Shown: positions 25,915-35,255 of the stretch, piece after piece | Position numbering within the stretch: the stretch's first letter is position 1 | Layout: each line of letters begins with the position of its first letter | Assembly: GCA_035539175.1 (NCBI GenBank) | Contig: DATLIY010000003.1 | Span: 62,001 to 126,000 of the forward strand | Reading direction: 5' to 3' | DNA from: Acidisarcina sp. | GTDB taxonomy: Bacteria; Acidobacteriota; Terriglobia; Terriglobales; Acidobacteriaceae | Length of the DNA stretch: 64,000 nucleotides | Position numbers and translations under genes: made by a program | The notes under the pieces: generated by a model | What the model was told of the DNA's origin: nothing | The model's database searches: none | Seen by the model: only the letters and a program-made list of their open reading frames with translations

Positions 25915-27186
25915 TTACGATTTCTGCGGCGAAACCCACTCGCCCTGTCGCATTAACGGGTTCGCCTCGCCGGATGCGGAGATGCCGTCAATATCGAGCT
26001 TGTCCGATCCGATCATCCAGTCCACGTGGATCAGGCTCTCATTGGCACCCTTGGCAGCGAGTTGTTGCGGAGTCAGTGTGTCCCCGTCCCGCAGGCAGGA
26101 GCTGTACGCCTGCCCAAGAGCGATGTGGCTCGCTGCATTCTCGTCAAACAGGGTATTGAAAAACAGCAGGCCGCTGCTGGCAATCGGCGAAGAATGAGGC
26201 ACAAGCGCCACCTCGCCTAATCTGCTGGCGCCTTCGTCCGTAGCAATGAGCTTCTGCAGAACCTCCTGCCCTTTGCTGGCGCGCACTTCGACGATGCGCC
26301 CCTTCTCGAAGCGCACCTGAATGCCATCAATCAGCGTTCCCTGGTAGGAGAGCGGTTTGGTTGCCGTCACCGTGCCGTCGGCGCGATCCTTGTGCGGCGT
26401 GGTGAAGACCTCTTCCGTAGGAATGTTGGGAACGCAGTAGAGTCCGTTGCCGGCAGTGGTGCCACCGCCAAGCCAGAGATGGTCGTCCGCCAGGCCGAGG
26501 CGGAAGTCGGTTCCCGGCCCGCGGTACTGTAACGCGGCATAACGTCTTTGGTTGAGATATTCAGCCCTCCGATGCAACTCCGCATCATGCTGCTTCCAGG
26601 AGGCCACCGGGTCCTCTTCATTAATTCGCGATACCTGGAAGATTGCGTCCCATAGCTTGGCCTGGGCGATCTCCGGAGCGTCCTCAGGGAACATGGCGGA
26701 TGCCCACGCCGGTGTGGCGCTGGCAACAATCGTCCAGTTGATGGAGTGCCGCGTGATCAATTCCAGTGCAGGGCGGTAGGCCTGCGAGAGCGCCCGGTTC
26801 GCCCGGCTGACTTTGTCCGGGTCTTCGCTGGAAAGCAGGGATGGATTGGCGCCGGCGATTGCCAGCCGCGCTGCGCCGCTTTGGAACGCGGCGGCTAACC
26901 CGTCGTACAACCACGCTGCAGTGCGGTCAAAACTCTCGTACGGCGCAAAACGATAGCGCATCAGCGTCGCTTCGTCGTCGTTAAAGAGCGTGGTGACCTG
27001 GGATGCACCGGCCCGGTAGGCGTGCTCGGTGATGCGCCGCGACAGGGCGAGGGAATCGAGGGAGGCGGTCATCACCAGTTCCTGACCGCGTTCGATGCCG
27101 AGCCCAACGCGAACCGCGACCTCGGCAAGACGATCGAGTTTCTGTGCGTGCGTGAGTTGTGGGGTAGCCAGCAAAGCTTCCTTCAT
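25915..27186 (-). CDS. M29 family aminopeptidase
   Basis: 423 residues of the M29 (AmpS/PepS, thermophilic aminopeptidase) family. The N-terminal domain begins LDRLAEVAVRVGLGIERGQELVM. The C-terminal metal domain shows NIPTEEVFTTPHKDRADG, the Glu in GRIVEVRAS, LGEVALVPHSSPIA, and ENAASHIALGQAY with HVDWMIGS, giving the Glu/His/Asp ligands of the two-metal site. It removes N-terminal residues from peptides in the cytoplasm. Monocistronic by spacing. Confidence 0.9.
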   Translation of the reverse strand: MKEALLATPQLTHAQKLDRLAEVAVRVGLGIERGQELVMTASLDSLALSRRITEHAYRAGASQVTTLFNDDEATLMRYRFAPYESFDRTAAWLYDGLAAAFQSGAARLAIAGANPSLLSSEDPDKVSRANRALSQAYRPALELITRHSINWTIVASATPAWASAMFPEDAPEIAQAKLWDAIFQVSRINEEDPVASWKQHDAELHRRAEYLNQRRYAALQYRGPGTDFRLGLADDHLWLGGGTTAGNGLYCVPNIPTEEVFTTPHKDRADGTVTATKPLSYQGTLIDGIQVRFEKGRIVEVRASKGQEVLQKLIATDEGASRLGEVALVPHSSPIASSGLLFFNTLFDENAASHIALGQAYSSCLRDGDTLTPQQLAAKGANESLIHVDWMIGSDKLDIDGISASGEANPLMRQGEWVSPQKS

Positions 27187-27304
27187 GCTCCCAGTTTAAT
27201 CCGTTTTGAAATGCCTTGAATGTCGCGGTATCATGGCGCTCCAATGGCGGCGCGAGAGGCAATCCGATGCTGGCCTGGCTGCTGCAATTTGAGGGGAGAG
27301 CAAT

Positions 27305-28063
27305 ATGTCGAATGCGTTCCCGAATGCGTTCCCAAATGCGTTCTATGAACTGCGCGAGCGCCTGCTGCGGGCTGGCGTCGCTCCGCGGCACGTGCGGAGC
27401 TATCTCGCCGAACTTGCAGATAGGCTGGCCGATCTGACGGCGGAAGAAGAACGCGCGGGCCGCAGCCGGGCGGATGCCGAAGCTGCAGCGCTCTCCCGGC
27501 TTGGCACGATGGATGAGCTCGCCAGCCGCAGGATCGAACATCGCCAGCTCCAGTCCTGGAGTGCCCGGGCGCCGTGGGCGATGTTTGGTCTCGCTCCACT
27601 CCTCTTGCTGGCCGCGGCGTGGCTGGTTGCCTGTTCGATTTTGTGGTCTGGCTGGAAAATCTTTCTTCCCGGATCGGCGACGCCCTTCATTCGAACCGAT
27701 GGATTCTCGGTCTTCTATTTCGGTGTCGGCAGGTTGCTCTATTTCAACGCGCCACTCCTCATCGGCTGGGGAATCGGAGTCCTGGCCGCCCGTCAAAGAC
27801 TGCGGATGCTTTGGCCTGCCATCGGCATGGTTCTGATCGCATTGCTCGGCGGCACGGTCCAGGTTCACACCAGCCCACCGGCCTCCCCCGCAGGAGCCGG
27901 ACACGTCAGCCTGGGCTTCGCCCTTGGGCCTTCCGTTCAAGGGATTCCCGACGGTCTGCTTCATGCTCTGGTGATTCTCACGTTGGAGGCGCTGCCCTTT
28001 GTCCTTTGGCGTCTGCTTAGTCGTCCGGTTGCTTCGCTTCGCTTGCGAATGCAATCCCATTGA
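27305..28063 (+). CDS. Membrane protein with permease-prefix-type N terminus
   Basis: 252 residues. The N-terminal 85 residues (LRERLLRAGVAPRHVRSYLAELADRLADL, with ALSRLGTMDEL) resemble the 'permease prefix' helical domain found before FtsX-like permeases, but no permease follows; instead there are about four transmembrane helices (MFGLAPLLLLAAAWLVAC and others). The first codons contain three copies of a 12-bp repeat, encoding NAFPNAFPNAF. A GGGGAGAG ribosome site precedes ATG 27305. Role unknown. Confidence 0.65.
   Translation: MSNAFPNAFPNAFYELRERLLRAGVAPRHVRSYLAELADRLADLTAEEERAGRSRADAEAAALSRLGTMDELASRRIEHRQLQSWSARAPWAMFGLAPLLLLAAAWLVACSILWSGWKIFLPGSATPFIRTDGFSVFYFGVGRLLYFNAPLLIGWGIGVLAARQRLRMLWPAIGMVLIALLGGTVQVHTSPPASPAGAGHVSLGFALGPSVQGIPDGLLHALVILTLEALPFVLWRLLSRPVASLRLRMQSH
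27311..27343. repeat. 12-bp tandem repeat in coding sequence
   Basis: AATGCGTTCCCG, AATGCGTTCCCA and AATGCGTTC follow one another directly at codons 3-13 of the membrane protein, encoding Asn-Ala-Phe-Pro units. Being a multiple of 3, copy changes would keep the frame. Confidence 0.85.
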
Positions 28064-28113
28064 CGGTCTCCGCCCCCTGCCTCCGGCGCCGGTCTCCGGC
28101 CTTCCTGTATCGC

Positions 28114-28119
28114 TATAAT
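28114..28119 (+). promoter_or_regulatory. Candidate -10 element upstream of split metH
   Basis: A perfect TATAAT lies 160 bp before the first metH gene, in the gap after the membrane protein. No convincing -35 accompanies it at 17 bp. A small stem CTCG/CGAG follows. I see no match to a cobalamin, SAM or SAH riboswitch in the 200-nt leader. Confidence 0.3.
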
Positions 28120-28278
28120 CAATAGACGCGCTCGGTGCCGAGTCTGGCATAGAGCACGGATGTCGCGCCGACGGGCCCGGTTGGCCCATTCGGGCAGGTG
28201 GCTTACAGCTTTGCGCGGACTTCGCACACCACAGCCAACCCCGGGCCATCAACACACCCCAGGGCCATCAAGGGAGAT

Positions 28279-29406
28279 ATGACGAAAGCCAGCCAACATC
28301 CTCTTGAAAAGATCCTCGAGAGCCGAATTGCCATCATCGATGGAGCGATGGGTACGACGATCCGCACTTACGGCATGAAAGAAGCCGACATGCGCGGGCA
28401 GCGCTTCAAGGACGCAACAAAAGATCTGCTGAACAACGGAGACCTCTTCTCCCTGACGCAGCCGGAGATGATTGGCGACATCCACCGCCGGTTTCTTGAG
28501 GCCGGGGCGGACATCATCGAGACGAATACCTTTGGCGCGACCAGCATCTCGCAGAGTGAGTTTTTTCTAGAAGATCCGCGGGAGCATGGCGGCCGAAAGG
28601 ATCCCGCGTTCTACCAGGGAGTCATCGAAGATCCGTTTCTCATCAATCTGGCGCGGGAGATCAATGAAACATCGGCGCGTCAATGCCGGGAGTGGGCCGA
28701 CCGCATTGCGAATGCAACCTCGCGTCCGCGATTTGTCGCGGGGGCAATCGGGCCGCTGACCGTGTCCCTCTCGAATTCGCCCGATCCCGACGATGCAGGC
28801 TTCCGGGTGGTCACCTTCGATCAGGTGAAGAATGCCTATGCGGAGCAGGTGCGCGCCTTGATTGCGGGCGGTGTCGATCTGCTTCTGGTGGAGACCATCT
28901 TTGATTCGTTGAATGCCAAGGCGGCGCTGGTTGCTATCCGCGAGGTGTTCGATGAGGGCGGCAAACAACTGCCGGTGATGATCTCCGCGGCGGTGGGGCG
29001 TGGCGGCGAGACGATGATTTCCGCCCAGACCACGGAGGCGTTCTGGAACGCGGTGAAGCACGTGAAGCCGCTATCGGTAGGGTTGAACTGCTCTCTCGGT
29101 CCGGACCTGATGTATCCGTTTCTGGAGGAGCTTTCGGAGAAGGCAAACGTGGCGATTTCGTGCTATCCGAATGCCGGCCTGCCGAATCCTCTCTCGCAGA
29201 CAGGGTTCGATCTGGGGCCGCAGGACATGGCCCGCTATCTTGGCGACTTCGCACGCGGAGGGCTGATCAATATAGCCGGGGGCTGCTGCGGAAACACGCC
29301 GGAGCACATTGCGGCGATCGCCAAAGCACTTGAAGGCAAGCCACCGCGAAAGTGGGAGACGGCGACGCCGGAATTCCATGCCCGCCAGAACGAGGACAAA
29401 GCATGA
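28279..29406 (+). CDS. metH: Methionine synthase, homocysteine-methyltransferase module (split MetH, part 1)
   Basis: 375 residues, only the homocysteine S-methyltransferase domain. It starts with [17 protein letters not shown] and holds [17 protein letters not shown], and the zinc cysteines in VGLNCSLGP and [11 protein letters not shown]. In standard MetH this domain is the N-terminal third of a single ~1,200-residue chain; here it stops and the next gene begins in an ATGA overlap (29403-29406). Translational coupling should give equal amounts of both parts. The ATG at 28279 has AGGGAG very close upstream. Confidence 0.93.
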   Translation: MTKASQHPLEKILESRIAIIDGAMGTTIRTYGMKEADMRGQRFKDATKDLLNNGDLFSLTQPEMIGDIHRRFLEAGADIIETNTFGATSISQSEFFLEDPREHGGRKDPAFYQGVIEDPFLINLAREINETSARQCREWADRIANATSRPRFVAGAIGPLTVSLSNSPDPDDAGFRVVTFDQVKNAYAEQVRALIAGGVDLLLVETIFDSLNAKAALVAIREVFDEGGKQLPVMISAAVGRGGETMISAQTTEAFWNAVKHVKPLSVGLNCSLGPDLMYPFLEELSEKANVAISCYPNAGLPNPLSQTGFDLGPQDMARYLGDFARGGLINIAGGCCGNTPEHIAAIAKALEGKPPRKWETATPEFHARQNEDKA

Positions 29407-32132
29407 GCATCTCCGAGAGCGGAAACGTGGCCATGCCCACGGAGACCAGGCCTCTCCGCCTGTCAGGATCGCAACCCTTTACCCAGCAGCCCGGCGTCTA
29501 CATCATCATCGGCGAGCGGACGAATGTGGCCGGTTCGCCCAAGTTCGCGAAGCTGATTAAGGCCGGCAAGTACGAGGAAGCGGTCAGCGTAGCCCGTCAG
29601 CAGGTGGAGAACGGGGCGAATGTCCTCGACATCTGCATGGACGAGGGCATGATCGACGGCGTCGCGGCGATGACGCGCTTCCTGCAATTGCTGGCGAGCG
29701 AGCCGGAGGTTGCCAAGGTTCCCTTCATGGTGGACTCGTCGAAGTGGGAGGTCATCGAGGCCGGGCTCAAATGCATGCAGGGCAAGGGCATCGTGAACTC
29801 CATCTCCTTGAAGGAAGGGGAAGAGAAGTTCCGCCAGAACGCCGCCACAGTGCTGAAGTATGGCGCGGCCGTGGTGGTCATGGCCTTTGACGAAAAGGGC
29901 CAGGCCGCGACCTACGAGGAAAAGATCCGCATCAGCGAGCGCGCCTACCGCATTCTCGTTGACGAGGTCGGCTTCCCGCCGGAAGACATCATCTTCGACC
30001 CGAACGTCCTCACCGTGGCCACCGGCATGGAGGAGCACAACAACTACGCGCTGGACTTCATCAACGCCACGCGCTGGATCAAGGCCAACCTGCCACATGC
30101 GAAGGTCAGCGGCGGCGTCTCGAACATCTCCTTCAGCTTTCGCGGCAACAACAAGGTTCGCGAGGCCATGCACGCTGCTTTCCTCTACCACGCCATTGCG
30201 GCGGGCATGGACATGGGCATCGTGAATGCCGGGATGCTTGAGGTATACGAGGAGATTGATCCCGAGTTGAAGGTGCTGGTTGAGGACGTGCTGCTCAACC
30301 GCCGTCCCGACGCGACAGAGCGCCTAGTGGAGCACGGCGAAAAACTGAAAGATAGCGCCACCGTGACCGAAAAGAAAACGGAAGAGTGGCGCAACGGCAC
30401 GGTCGAAGAGCGTCTTTCTCACGCATTGGTCAAGGGGATCGACACCTATATCGAGGCCGATGCGGAGGAAGCCCGCGTCAAACTGGGCCGCCCGCTCGCG
30501 GTGATTGAAGGCCCGCTGATGGCCGGCATGGGCGTGGTGGGAGATCTGTTTGGAGCCGGCAAGATGTTCCTGCCGCAGGTGGTCAAATCCGCGCGCGTGA
30601 TGAAAAAAGCGGTGGCTCACCTGACGCCGTTCATGGAGGCCGAGAAGGCTGCGTTGGTCGCCGCCGGTGAAGAGGTCAAGGCGCAGGGGAAGATCCTGCT
30701 GGCAACGGTCAAGGGTGATGTTCACGACATTGGGAAGAACATCGTTGGCGTCGTCCTCGCATGCAACAACTTTGATGTGATTGATCTGGGCGTGATGGTT
30801 CCCTGCGAGAGGATCCTTGAACGTGCCAAAGCGGAGAAGGCGGATGTGATCGGCCTCAGCGGCCTGATTACTCCTTCTCTCGATGAGATGGTGCATGTGG
30901 CCCGCGAGATGGAGCGCCAGGGCTTTAAGCAGCCGCTGCTGATCGGTGGCGCAACCACAACACGGATGCATACGGCCGTCAAGATTGCACCGAACTATAG
31001 CCAGCCGGTGGTGCATGTGCTGGATGCCAGCCGGGCGGTGCCGGTGACGACCAGCCTTTTGAGTGACGATAGCAAGGCCGAGTTCGTGACGAAGTATCGC
31101 GCCGAATACGAGAGCCTCCGCAAGTCCCACACCGCACCCCGCCAGAGCATCGTTCCCCTGGAGACGGCTCGCGCCAGGCGGACTCCGATCGAATGGCGTG
31201 CCGAAGACGTGCCGACACCCGCATTTACCGGGGTGCGCGCACTGGACAACTTTTCTCTGGCGACACTGCGCGAATTTATTGACTGGGCGCCGCTCTTCCA
31301 CGCATGGGGGCTCAAGGGCTCTTATCCGGCCATTCTGGAACACAAGGAGAAAGGGGAGCAGGCCCGCCAGATCTTCACCGATGCCAATGCGCTGCTGGAT
31401 ACCATGATTGCGAAGAACCTGATCACGGCGCGCGGCGTGTATGGCTTCTTTCCTGCGAACGCCGTGGGCGACGATGTCGAACTGTACACGAACGAGACCC
31501 GTGGAAAGGTGCTCGATCGGCTCCACTTTCTTCGGCAGCAGGCAAACAGGGAAGGCAGCGAGCCATGCCGGTCGCTGGTAGACTTCATAGCGCCGAAGGA
31601 GACCGGGCTGTCCGATTACATCGGTGCGTTTGCGGTGACCAGCGGCATCGGTTTGAAGGAGGTTTGCGACCGGTTCCGTGCCGAGAATGACGACTACAAC
31701 GCGATCATGGCGGAAGCGGTTGCCGACCGCCTGGCCGAGGCCTTCGCCGAATGCCTGCACAAGCAGGCCCGCGATGATTGGGGTTACGGTTGTGAAGAAG
31801 GCTTGAGCAACGCGGATCTCATCCAGGAAAAGTACCGGGGAATCCGGCCAGCGCCGGGTTATCCGGCATGCCCCGATCACACGGAGAAGGGCACCATCTG
31901 GCGCCTGCTCGACGTGACGGCAAATACCGGAATGCTGATTACCGAGTCGTTTGCCATGTGGCCCGGCTCAAGCGTGAGCGGACTCTACTTTGCCCATCCG
32001 GAATCGCGATACTTCGCCGTCGGCAAGATCGACCGCGATCAGGTCGCCGACTATCACAAACGCAAGGGCATGAGCGTGGCCGAGGTCGAGCGTTGGCTGG
32101 GGCAAAACCTGAACTACGACCCCGCGGAATAA
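29403..32132 (+). CDS. metH: Methionine synthase, folate/cobalamin/activation modules (split MetH, part 2)
   Basis: 909 residues. Order: pterin-binding domain ([42 protein letters not shown]); a helical cap; the cobalamin domain with the lower axial His in [10 protein letters not shown] and [13 protein letters not shown] and [14 protein letters not shown]; then the AdoMet activation domain with [19 protein letters not shown] and ending [14 protein letters not shown]. It transfers methyl from methyltetrahydrofolate to B12 and then to homocysteine bound by the preceding protein. The start overlaps the previous stop. All modules look intact, so this is a natural gene split and not decay. Confidence 0.94.
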   Translation: MSISESGNVAMPTETRPLRLSGSQPFTQQPGVYIIIGERTNVAGSPKFAKLIKAGKYEEAVSVARQQVENGANVLDICMDEGMIDGVAAMTRFLQLLASEPEVAKVPFMVDSSKWEVIEAGLKCMQGKGIVNSISLKEGEEKFRQNAATVLKYGAAVVVMAFDEKGQAATYEEKIRISERAYRILVDEVGFPPEDIIFDPNVLTVATGMEEHNNYALDFINATRWIKANLPHAKVSGGVSNISFSFRGNNKVREAMHAAFLYHAIAAGMDMGIVNAGMLEVYEEIDPELKVLVEDVLLNRRPDATERLVEHGEKLKDSATVTEKKTEEWRNGTVEERLSHALVKGIDTYIEADAEEARVKLGRPLAVIEGPLMAGMGVVGDLFGAGKMFLPQVVKSARVMKKAVAHLTPFMEAEKAALVAAGEEVKAQGKILLATVKGDVHDIGKNIVGVVLACNNFDVIDLGVMVPCERILERAKAEKADVIGLSGLITPSLDEMVHVAREMERQGFKQPLLIGGATTTRMHTAVKIAPNYSQPVVHVLDASRAVPVTTSLLSDDSKAEFVTKYRAEYESLRKSHTAPRQSIVPLETARARRTPIEWRAEDVPTPAFTGVRALDNFSLATLREFIDWAPLFHAWGLKGSYPAILEHKEKGEQARQIFTDANALLDTMIAKNLITARGVYGFFPANAVGDDVELYTNETRGKVLDRLHFLRQQANREGSEPCRSLVDFIAPKETGLSDYIGAFAVTSGIGLKEVCDRFRAENDDYNAIMAEAVADRLAEAFAECLHKQARDDWGYGCEEGLSNADLIQEKYRGIRPAPGYPACPDHTEKGTIWRLLDVTANTGMLITESFAMWPGSSVSGLYFAHPESRYFAVGKIDRDQVADYHKRKGMSVAEVERWLGQNLNYDPAE

Positions 32133-32213
32133 GCGGCCAACAAGAATCGTGACACTGGTCTGCACCTTGTGCATGGACAGTATCAGGAATCTTGCATCGC
32201 CGGCAGGAGACAG

Positions 32214-32381
32214 ATGGCTAACGAGGAACTGGATTACCCGACCAGGGAACAGATCGCAGAGTTTCTGGAAGCGCACAGGCGAGGAGGAGCGCAGGCCATT
32301 GCGGATTTGCTTCGGAAAAAGCAGGGGGAAGCGCAGGATGTGCAGCCGCAGCCCCAGGATGCCACTCAGAGCAATTCTTGA
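32214..32381 (+). CDS. 55-residue hypothetical protein
   Basis: MANEELDYPTREQIAEFLEA followed by a helical ALLR-type segment (QAIADLLRKKQGEA) and a Gln/Pro-rich tail. AGGAGA precedes the ATG at ideal spacing. It follows metH by 80 bp on the same strand. No family recognised; likely a short helical cytoplasmic protein. Confidence 0.5.
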   Translation: MANEELDYPTREQIAEFLEAHRRGGAQAIADLLRKKQGEAQDVQPQPQDATQSNS

Positions 32382-32510
32382 GGGTTTCCGTCCGCTCCTG
32401 GCACGGAGTAATTTTAGAGCTGCTTATGGCTCACGCATGTAAGGCGAATTCTGTGCCAATGGGGCGCGGTCCTTGCACACTCGGGTGTGTCGCTAAGTTG
32501 TTGAAGGGAT

Positions 32511-32587
32511 TGGTGGTCGCTGTAGGACTCGAACCTACGACCTCCTGCGTGTGAAGCAGGCGCTCTAACCAACTGAGCTAAGCGACC
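32511..32587 (-). tRNA. tRNA-Val (anticodon CAC)
   Basis: On the minus strand: acceptor GGTCGCT/AGCGACC, D-arm TAGCTCAGTTGGTTAGAGC, anticodon stem CCTGC/GCAGG with loop TTCACAC (anticodon CAC, reading GTG), T-arm GTAGGTTCGAGTCCTAC. The discriminator is A, and the 3' CCA is encoded (32511-32513). Confidence 0.97.
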
Positions 32588-32850
32588 CTGAAGAAATTCT
32601 ACTCGACAGCTTTCAATACTTTGAAACCGGTTTGAAGAAAGAAGCCACTTTGCAGTAACGCGTGTCTAAGTTGATGATTCTAAATTATGCTGCCGCCATA
32701 TGAAGGTGGCTCTCCACCGCTCCAGTTAAGCGCCCGCAACTGCGGAGTAACCTAAGGTTATCATTCCAGAGAGTCGGCTGCCAATTGCCCGGGTTGGAAG
32801 TGTTTCCGGAAGCAAAAGCCTTCGACGCGATAGAATCCAACGACGAGCAA

Positions 32851-33654
32851 ATGTCAGAGCGGCATCCAGATCGATTTCCACCACCCGACCCCGAAATTTC
32901 CGGCGAGGATCCGCCGGAACTCCGCGCATTGGAGGATCAGCCCTCCGCGGGAAATGGGGAGAACGGTATTTCCCCGCAACCATCGCGCTCAACGCGGGTT
33001 CGTAGAGATATGGCGAGCATGGCGCTGGAACCCGCACAATTTGCGACTGCCGCCCGTTCGGTTGGGGTTGCGGTCAAGCCGGGCGAGGTCAGCGATGCGG
33101 AGCTTATGCTCCGCGTTCGCGATGGCGACGATGCTGCTTATAACTACCTGATCGAGAAGTATCGCCAGCCGATCATTCACTTCATGTTCCGGATGGTCAG
33201 GAACCAGGCGGTTGCCGAAGAGCTGGCTCAGGAGACTTTTCTCCGGGTATACCGGTCGCGCCAGACGTATCGTGCGGAAGCACGCTTCAGCACCTGGCTG
33301 TATCGAATTGCCACGAACCTGGGCGTGAACCATGCGCGGGATACGAAATATGAGCGATCCGCGCAGACGGTGTATCTGGATGAAACGGATCCCGAGACGG
33401 GCACGACGCCGGATCTGGCGGACAAGACGCCCAGCGTGGAGCAGGACCTGGTGCGGGAAGAGCGGATGAGGGCGATTCGCCAGCATGTGATGGCTTTGCC
33501 GGAGCGTCAGAGGAGTGCTGTGCTGATGCATAAATATCAGGGCCTGGATTATAGGGAGATTGGCGAGGTGCTGAAGTTGAGCGAATCCGCCACCAAGTCT
33601 TTGTTGTTTCGGGCTTACCAGACGCTGCGCGAGCGGCTGAAAGATTTTGTTTAG
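32851..33654 (+). CDS. ECF-type RNA polymerase sigma factor
   Basis: About 267 residues. Sigma-2 region: AYNYLIEKYRQPIIHFMFRM, AEELAQETFLRVYRSR and FSTWLYRIATNLGVNH; sigma-4 region: LPERQRSAVLMHKYQGLDYREIGEVLKLSESATKSLLFRA. The N-terminal 80 residues before the core are Pro/Glu-rich and disordered; starts at 32785, 32851, 33010 or 33019 are possible, none with a strong ribosome site. It directs RNA polymerase to a stress or envelope regulon. A zinc anti-sigma gene follows after 14 nt, and a DUF3106 secreted protein after that, making an operon. Confidence 0.92.
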   Translation: MSERHPDRFPPPDPEISGEDPPELRALEDQPSAGNGENGISPQPSRSTRVRRDMASMALEPAQFATAARSVGVAVKPGEVSDAELMLRVRDGDDAAYNYLIEKYRQPIIHFMFRMVRNQAVAEELAQETFLRVYRSRQTYRAEARFSTWLYRIATNLGVNHARDTKYERSAQTVYLDETDPETGTTPDLADKTPSVEQDLVREERMRAIRQHVMALPERQRSAVLMHKYQGLDYREIGEVLKLSESATKSLLFRAYQTLRERLKDFV

Positions 33655-33668
33655 AAGTGAGGAAGATC

Positions 33669-34151
33669 ATGACTTGCCGGAAGATTGAATCGAACGTGGC
33701 TGACCTGCTCTTTGAGCCGGATACCGTTCCAGCGCCGGTGCAGGCTCATGTCAGGGAGTGTGCCGACTGCAGCCGCAAACTGGCCGAGCTGAGGTCGACG
33801 ATGGATTTGATGGACGCCTGGGAGGCTCCGGAGCCATCGCCATTCTTTGATACCAGGCTCCAGGCCCGGCTGCGGGAGGAGCGTAATGCAGCGCCGGCTG
33901 GTTTTTTTGAGCGGCTGTATTCGCGTCTTGTGTACAACAGCAGCGTGCATCTGCGGCCGATAGCGGCCACGGCCTTAACGGTTCTGCTGGCGGTAGGCGG
34001 TGCAACGTATGCCGGCTTTGTGAACTGGCGTGCACCGCAACAGACCTCTGCCACGGTGCGCGATCTGCAGTCACTCGATAGCAATCACCAGTTGTTCCAA
34101 CAACTGGATTCGCTCGATGACGACGATGACAACGCTCCTTCGGCAAACTGA
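33669..34151 (+). CDS. Zinc-finger anti-sigma factor, membrane anchored
   Basis: 160 residues. The N-terminal zinc anti-sigma motif is HVRECADC (His-x3-Cys-x2-Cys), preceded by a CRKIESNVADLLFEPD helix. One transmembrane helix (PIAATALTVLLAVGGATYAGFV) lies near residue 110, and the outer part is short and acidic (DSLDDDDDNAPSAN). It should hold the neighbouring ECF sigma factor until an envelope signal. ATG 33669 has GAGGAAG upstream; GTG 33657 is less likely. Confidence 0.88.
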   Translation: MTCRKIESNVADLLFEPDTVPAPVQAHVRECADCSRKLAELRSTMDLMDAWEAPEPSPFFDTRLQARLREERNAAPAGFFERLYSRLVYNSSVHLRPIAATALTVLLAVGGATYAGFVNWRAPQQTSATVRDLQSLDSNHQLFQQLDSLDDDDDNAPSAN

Positions 34152-34211
34152 CAGGGAGCGGCGCGCTGGATGCAAGGCAGCCTGGAATGCGGGGCGGGAG
34201 GCCCCGAAGAG

Positions 34212-34991
34212 ATGAAACGGCATTGGAATCGCCTGAACCCGGCCACGCAGTCTGGTGAGCAGAGACCGGTGTTTTTGCCGTATGGACGTGGTATGTCTTT
34301 GCGAATTGGCTCGTGGATTGCGTCTGGAATATTCCTTGGTTCGCTCGTTGTTGCCGCTCCCTTGCAGGGATTGGCGCAGCAGCATGCTCCTGCCTACCGC
34401 GGCGGGCAGCCAGCCATGCGCTTTCCGGCGCAAAACGCTCCTTCTTTTCAGCGGGGGGCGCCGCGCCCGGCACAGGCACCACGCCCGCAGTCGCAATACC
34501 AGCAATCGCAGCAACACCTGGGAGACTGGCTGCACACTCACCAGAACCTTGCTCCAGCGGAGCAGGAGAAGGCTCTGCAGCGGGAGCCGGGCTTTAACAA
34601 GTTGCCGCAGGAGCAACAGCAGCGCCTGATGAATCGATTGCGCGATCTGAACAATAAATCACCGCAGCAGCGCCAGCGCACGATCGACCGGGTCGAAGTC
34701 TGGGAGAGGCTGTCGCCGCAGCAGAAGCGCGAGATCAGTAACTCGACGGCTCAACTCCGCTCCATGCCGCCGGAGCGCCAGGTTCCGCTGCGCAGGGCAT
34801 TTCGCGATTTGCGTGAGGTTCCTCCCGGGCAGCGGCAGGCGATCTTGAATTCGCCCGAGTATCAATCCCAGTTCACGCCCCAGGAGCGGGGCATCCTCAG
34901 CAACCTGCTGACGATTGAGCCCTATCAGGCGAATCCCTCCGCCCCTGCGGACTCACCGGCGCGCCAGGCGCCGATCCCGGCTTACCGATAG
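34212..34991 (+). CDS. DUF3106 secreted protein of the ECF operon
   Basis: About 259 residues from ATG 34212, or 232 from ATG 34293. A signal peptide is clear around MSLRIGSWIASGIFLGSLVVAA with cleavage after GLAQ. A Gln/Pro/Arg-rich linker follows. The C-terminal half has the repeated DUF3106 pattern of LSPQQKREI, MPPERQVPLRRAFRDLREV and LTPEER-like units. Periplasmic; possibly a metal or envelope-stress partner of the sigma/anti-sigma pair, by context only. Confidence 0.75.
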   Translation: MKRHWNRLNPATQSGEQRPVFLPYGRGMSLRIGSWIASGIFLGSLVVAAPLQGLAQQHAPAYRGGQPAMRFPAQNAPSFQRGAPRPAQAPRPQSQYQQSQQHLGDWLHTHQNLAPAEQEKALQREPGFNKLPQEQQQRLMNRLRDLNNKSPQQRQRTIDRVEVWERLSPQQKREISNSTAQLRSMPPERQVPLRRAFRDLREVPPGQRQAILNSPEYQSQFTPQERGILSNLLTIEPYQANPSAPADSPARQAPIPAYR

Positions 34992-35255
34992 CCGTACCTG
35001 AGCGGCGGCGGGAGCCGTTTTTTTCGGGCTCCAGCGGTTTCGCATTCTCTGAGTGAGGATCGCCGGATACCGGGTATTTGCTAGAGACGAAATCGGGAAA
35101 ATCGACTAGGTTTCGTCATCCTGAGGACCATTTAGTTTTGGCCTCTGAGCCCCTTTTAGGTTTGTCATCCTGAGCGAAGCGAAGGATCTGCTTCATAACG
35201 CGAACGCCATCCTTCGTTGTCGTCCCAGCCGTCGTTCTCCGCCTTGTTATAGGCC
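34992..35255. other. Intergenic region with hairpin and dispersed-repeat copies
   Basis: GGAGCC (35011-35016) can pair with GGCTCC (35027-35032) around a T-rich loop just after the DUF3106 stop. GTCATCCTGAGGA at 35115-35127 and the fuller repeat at 35164-35193 follow. There is no gene. Confidence 0.5.
35115..35193. repeat. GTCATCCTGAGCGAAGCGAAGGATC-type dispersed repeat
   Basis: A partial copy (GTCATCCTGAGGA, 35115-35127) and a full copy (35164-35193, GTCATCCTGAGCGAAGCG then AAGGATCTGCTT). ATCCT and AGGAT at the ends of the full copy form an imperfect inverted repeat. Related sequence in the opposite orientation recurs at 63476-63569. Confidence 0.8.

Noticed and set aside
28064-28278. Cobalamin, SAM or SAH riboswitch before metH
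   Set aside because: None of the conserved cores could be recognised; only a TATAAT and short stems are visible.
30324-31880. 518-codon open frame on the minus strand over metH part 2
   Set aside because: Antisense shadow; the plus strand carries all MetH motifs.
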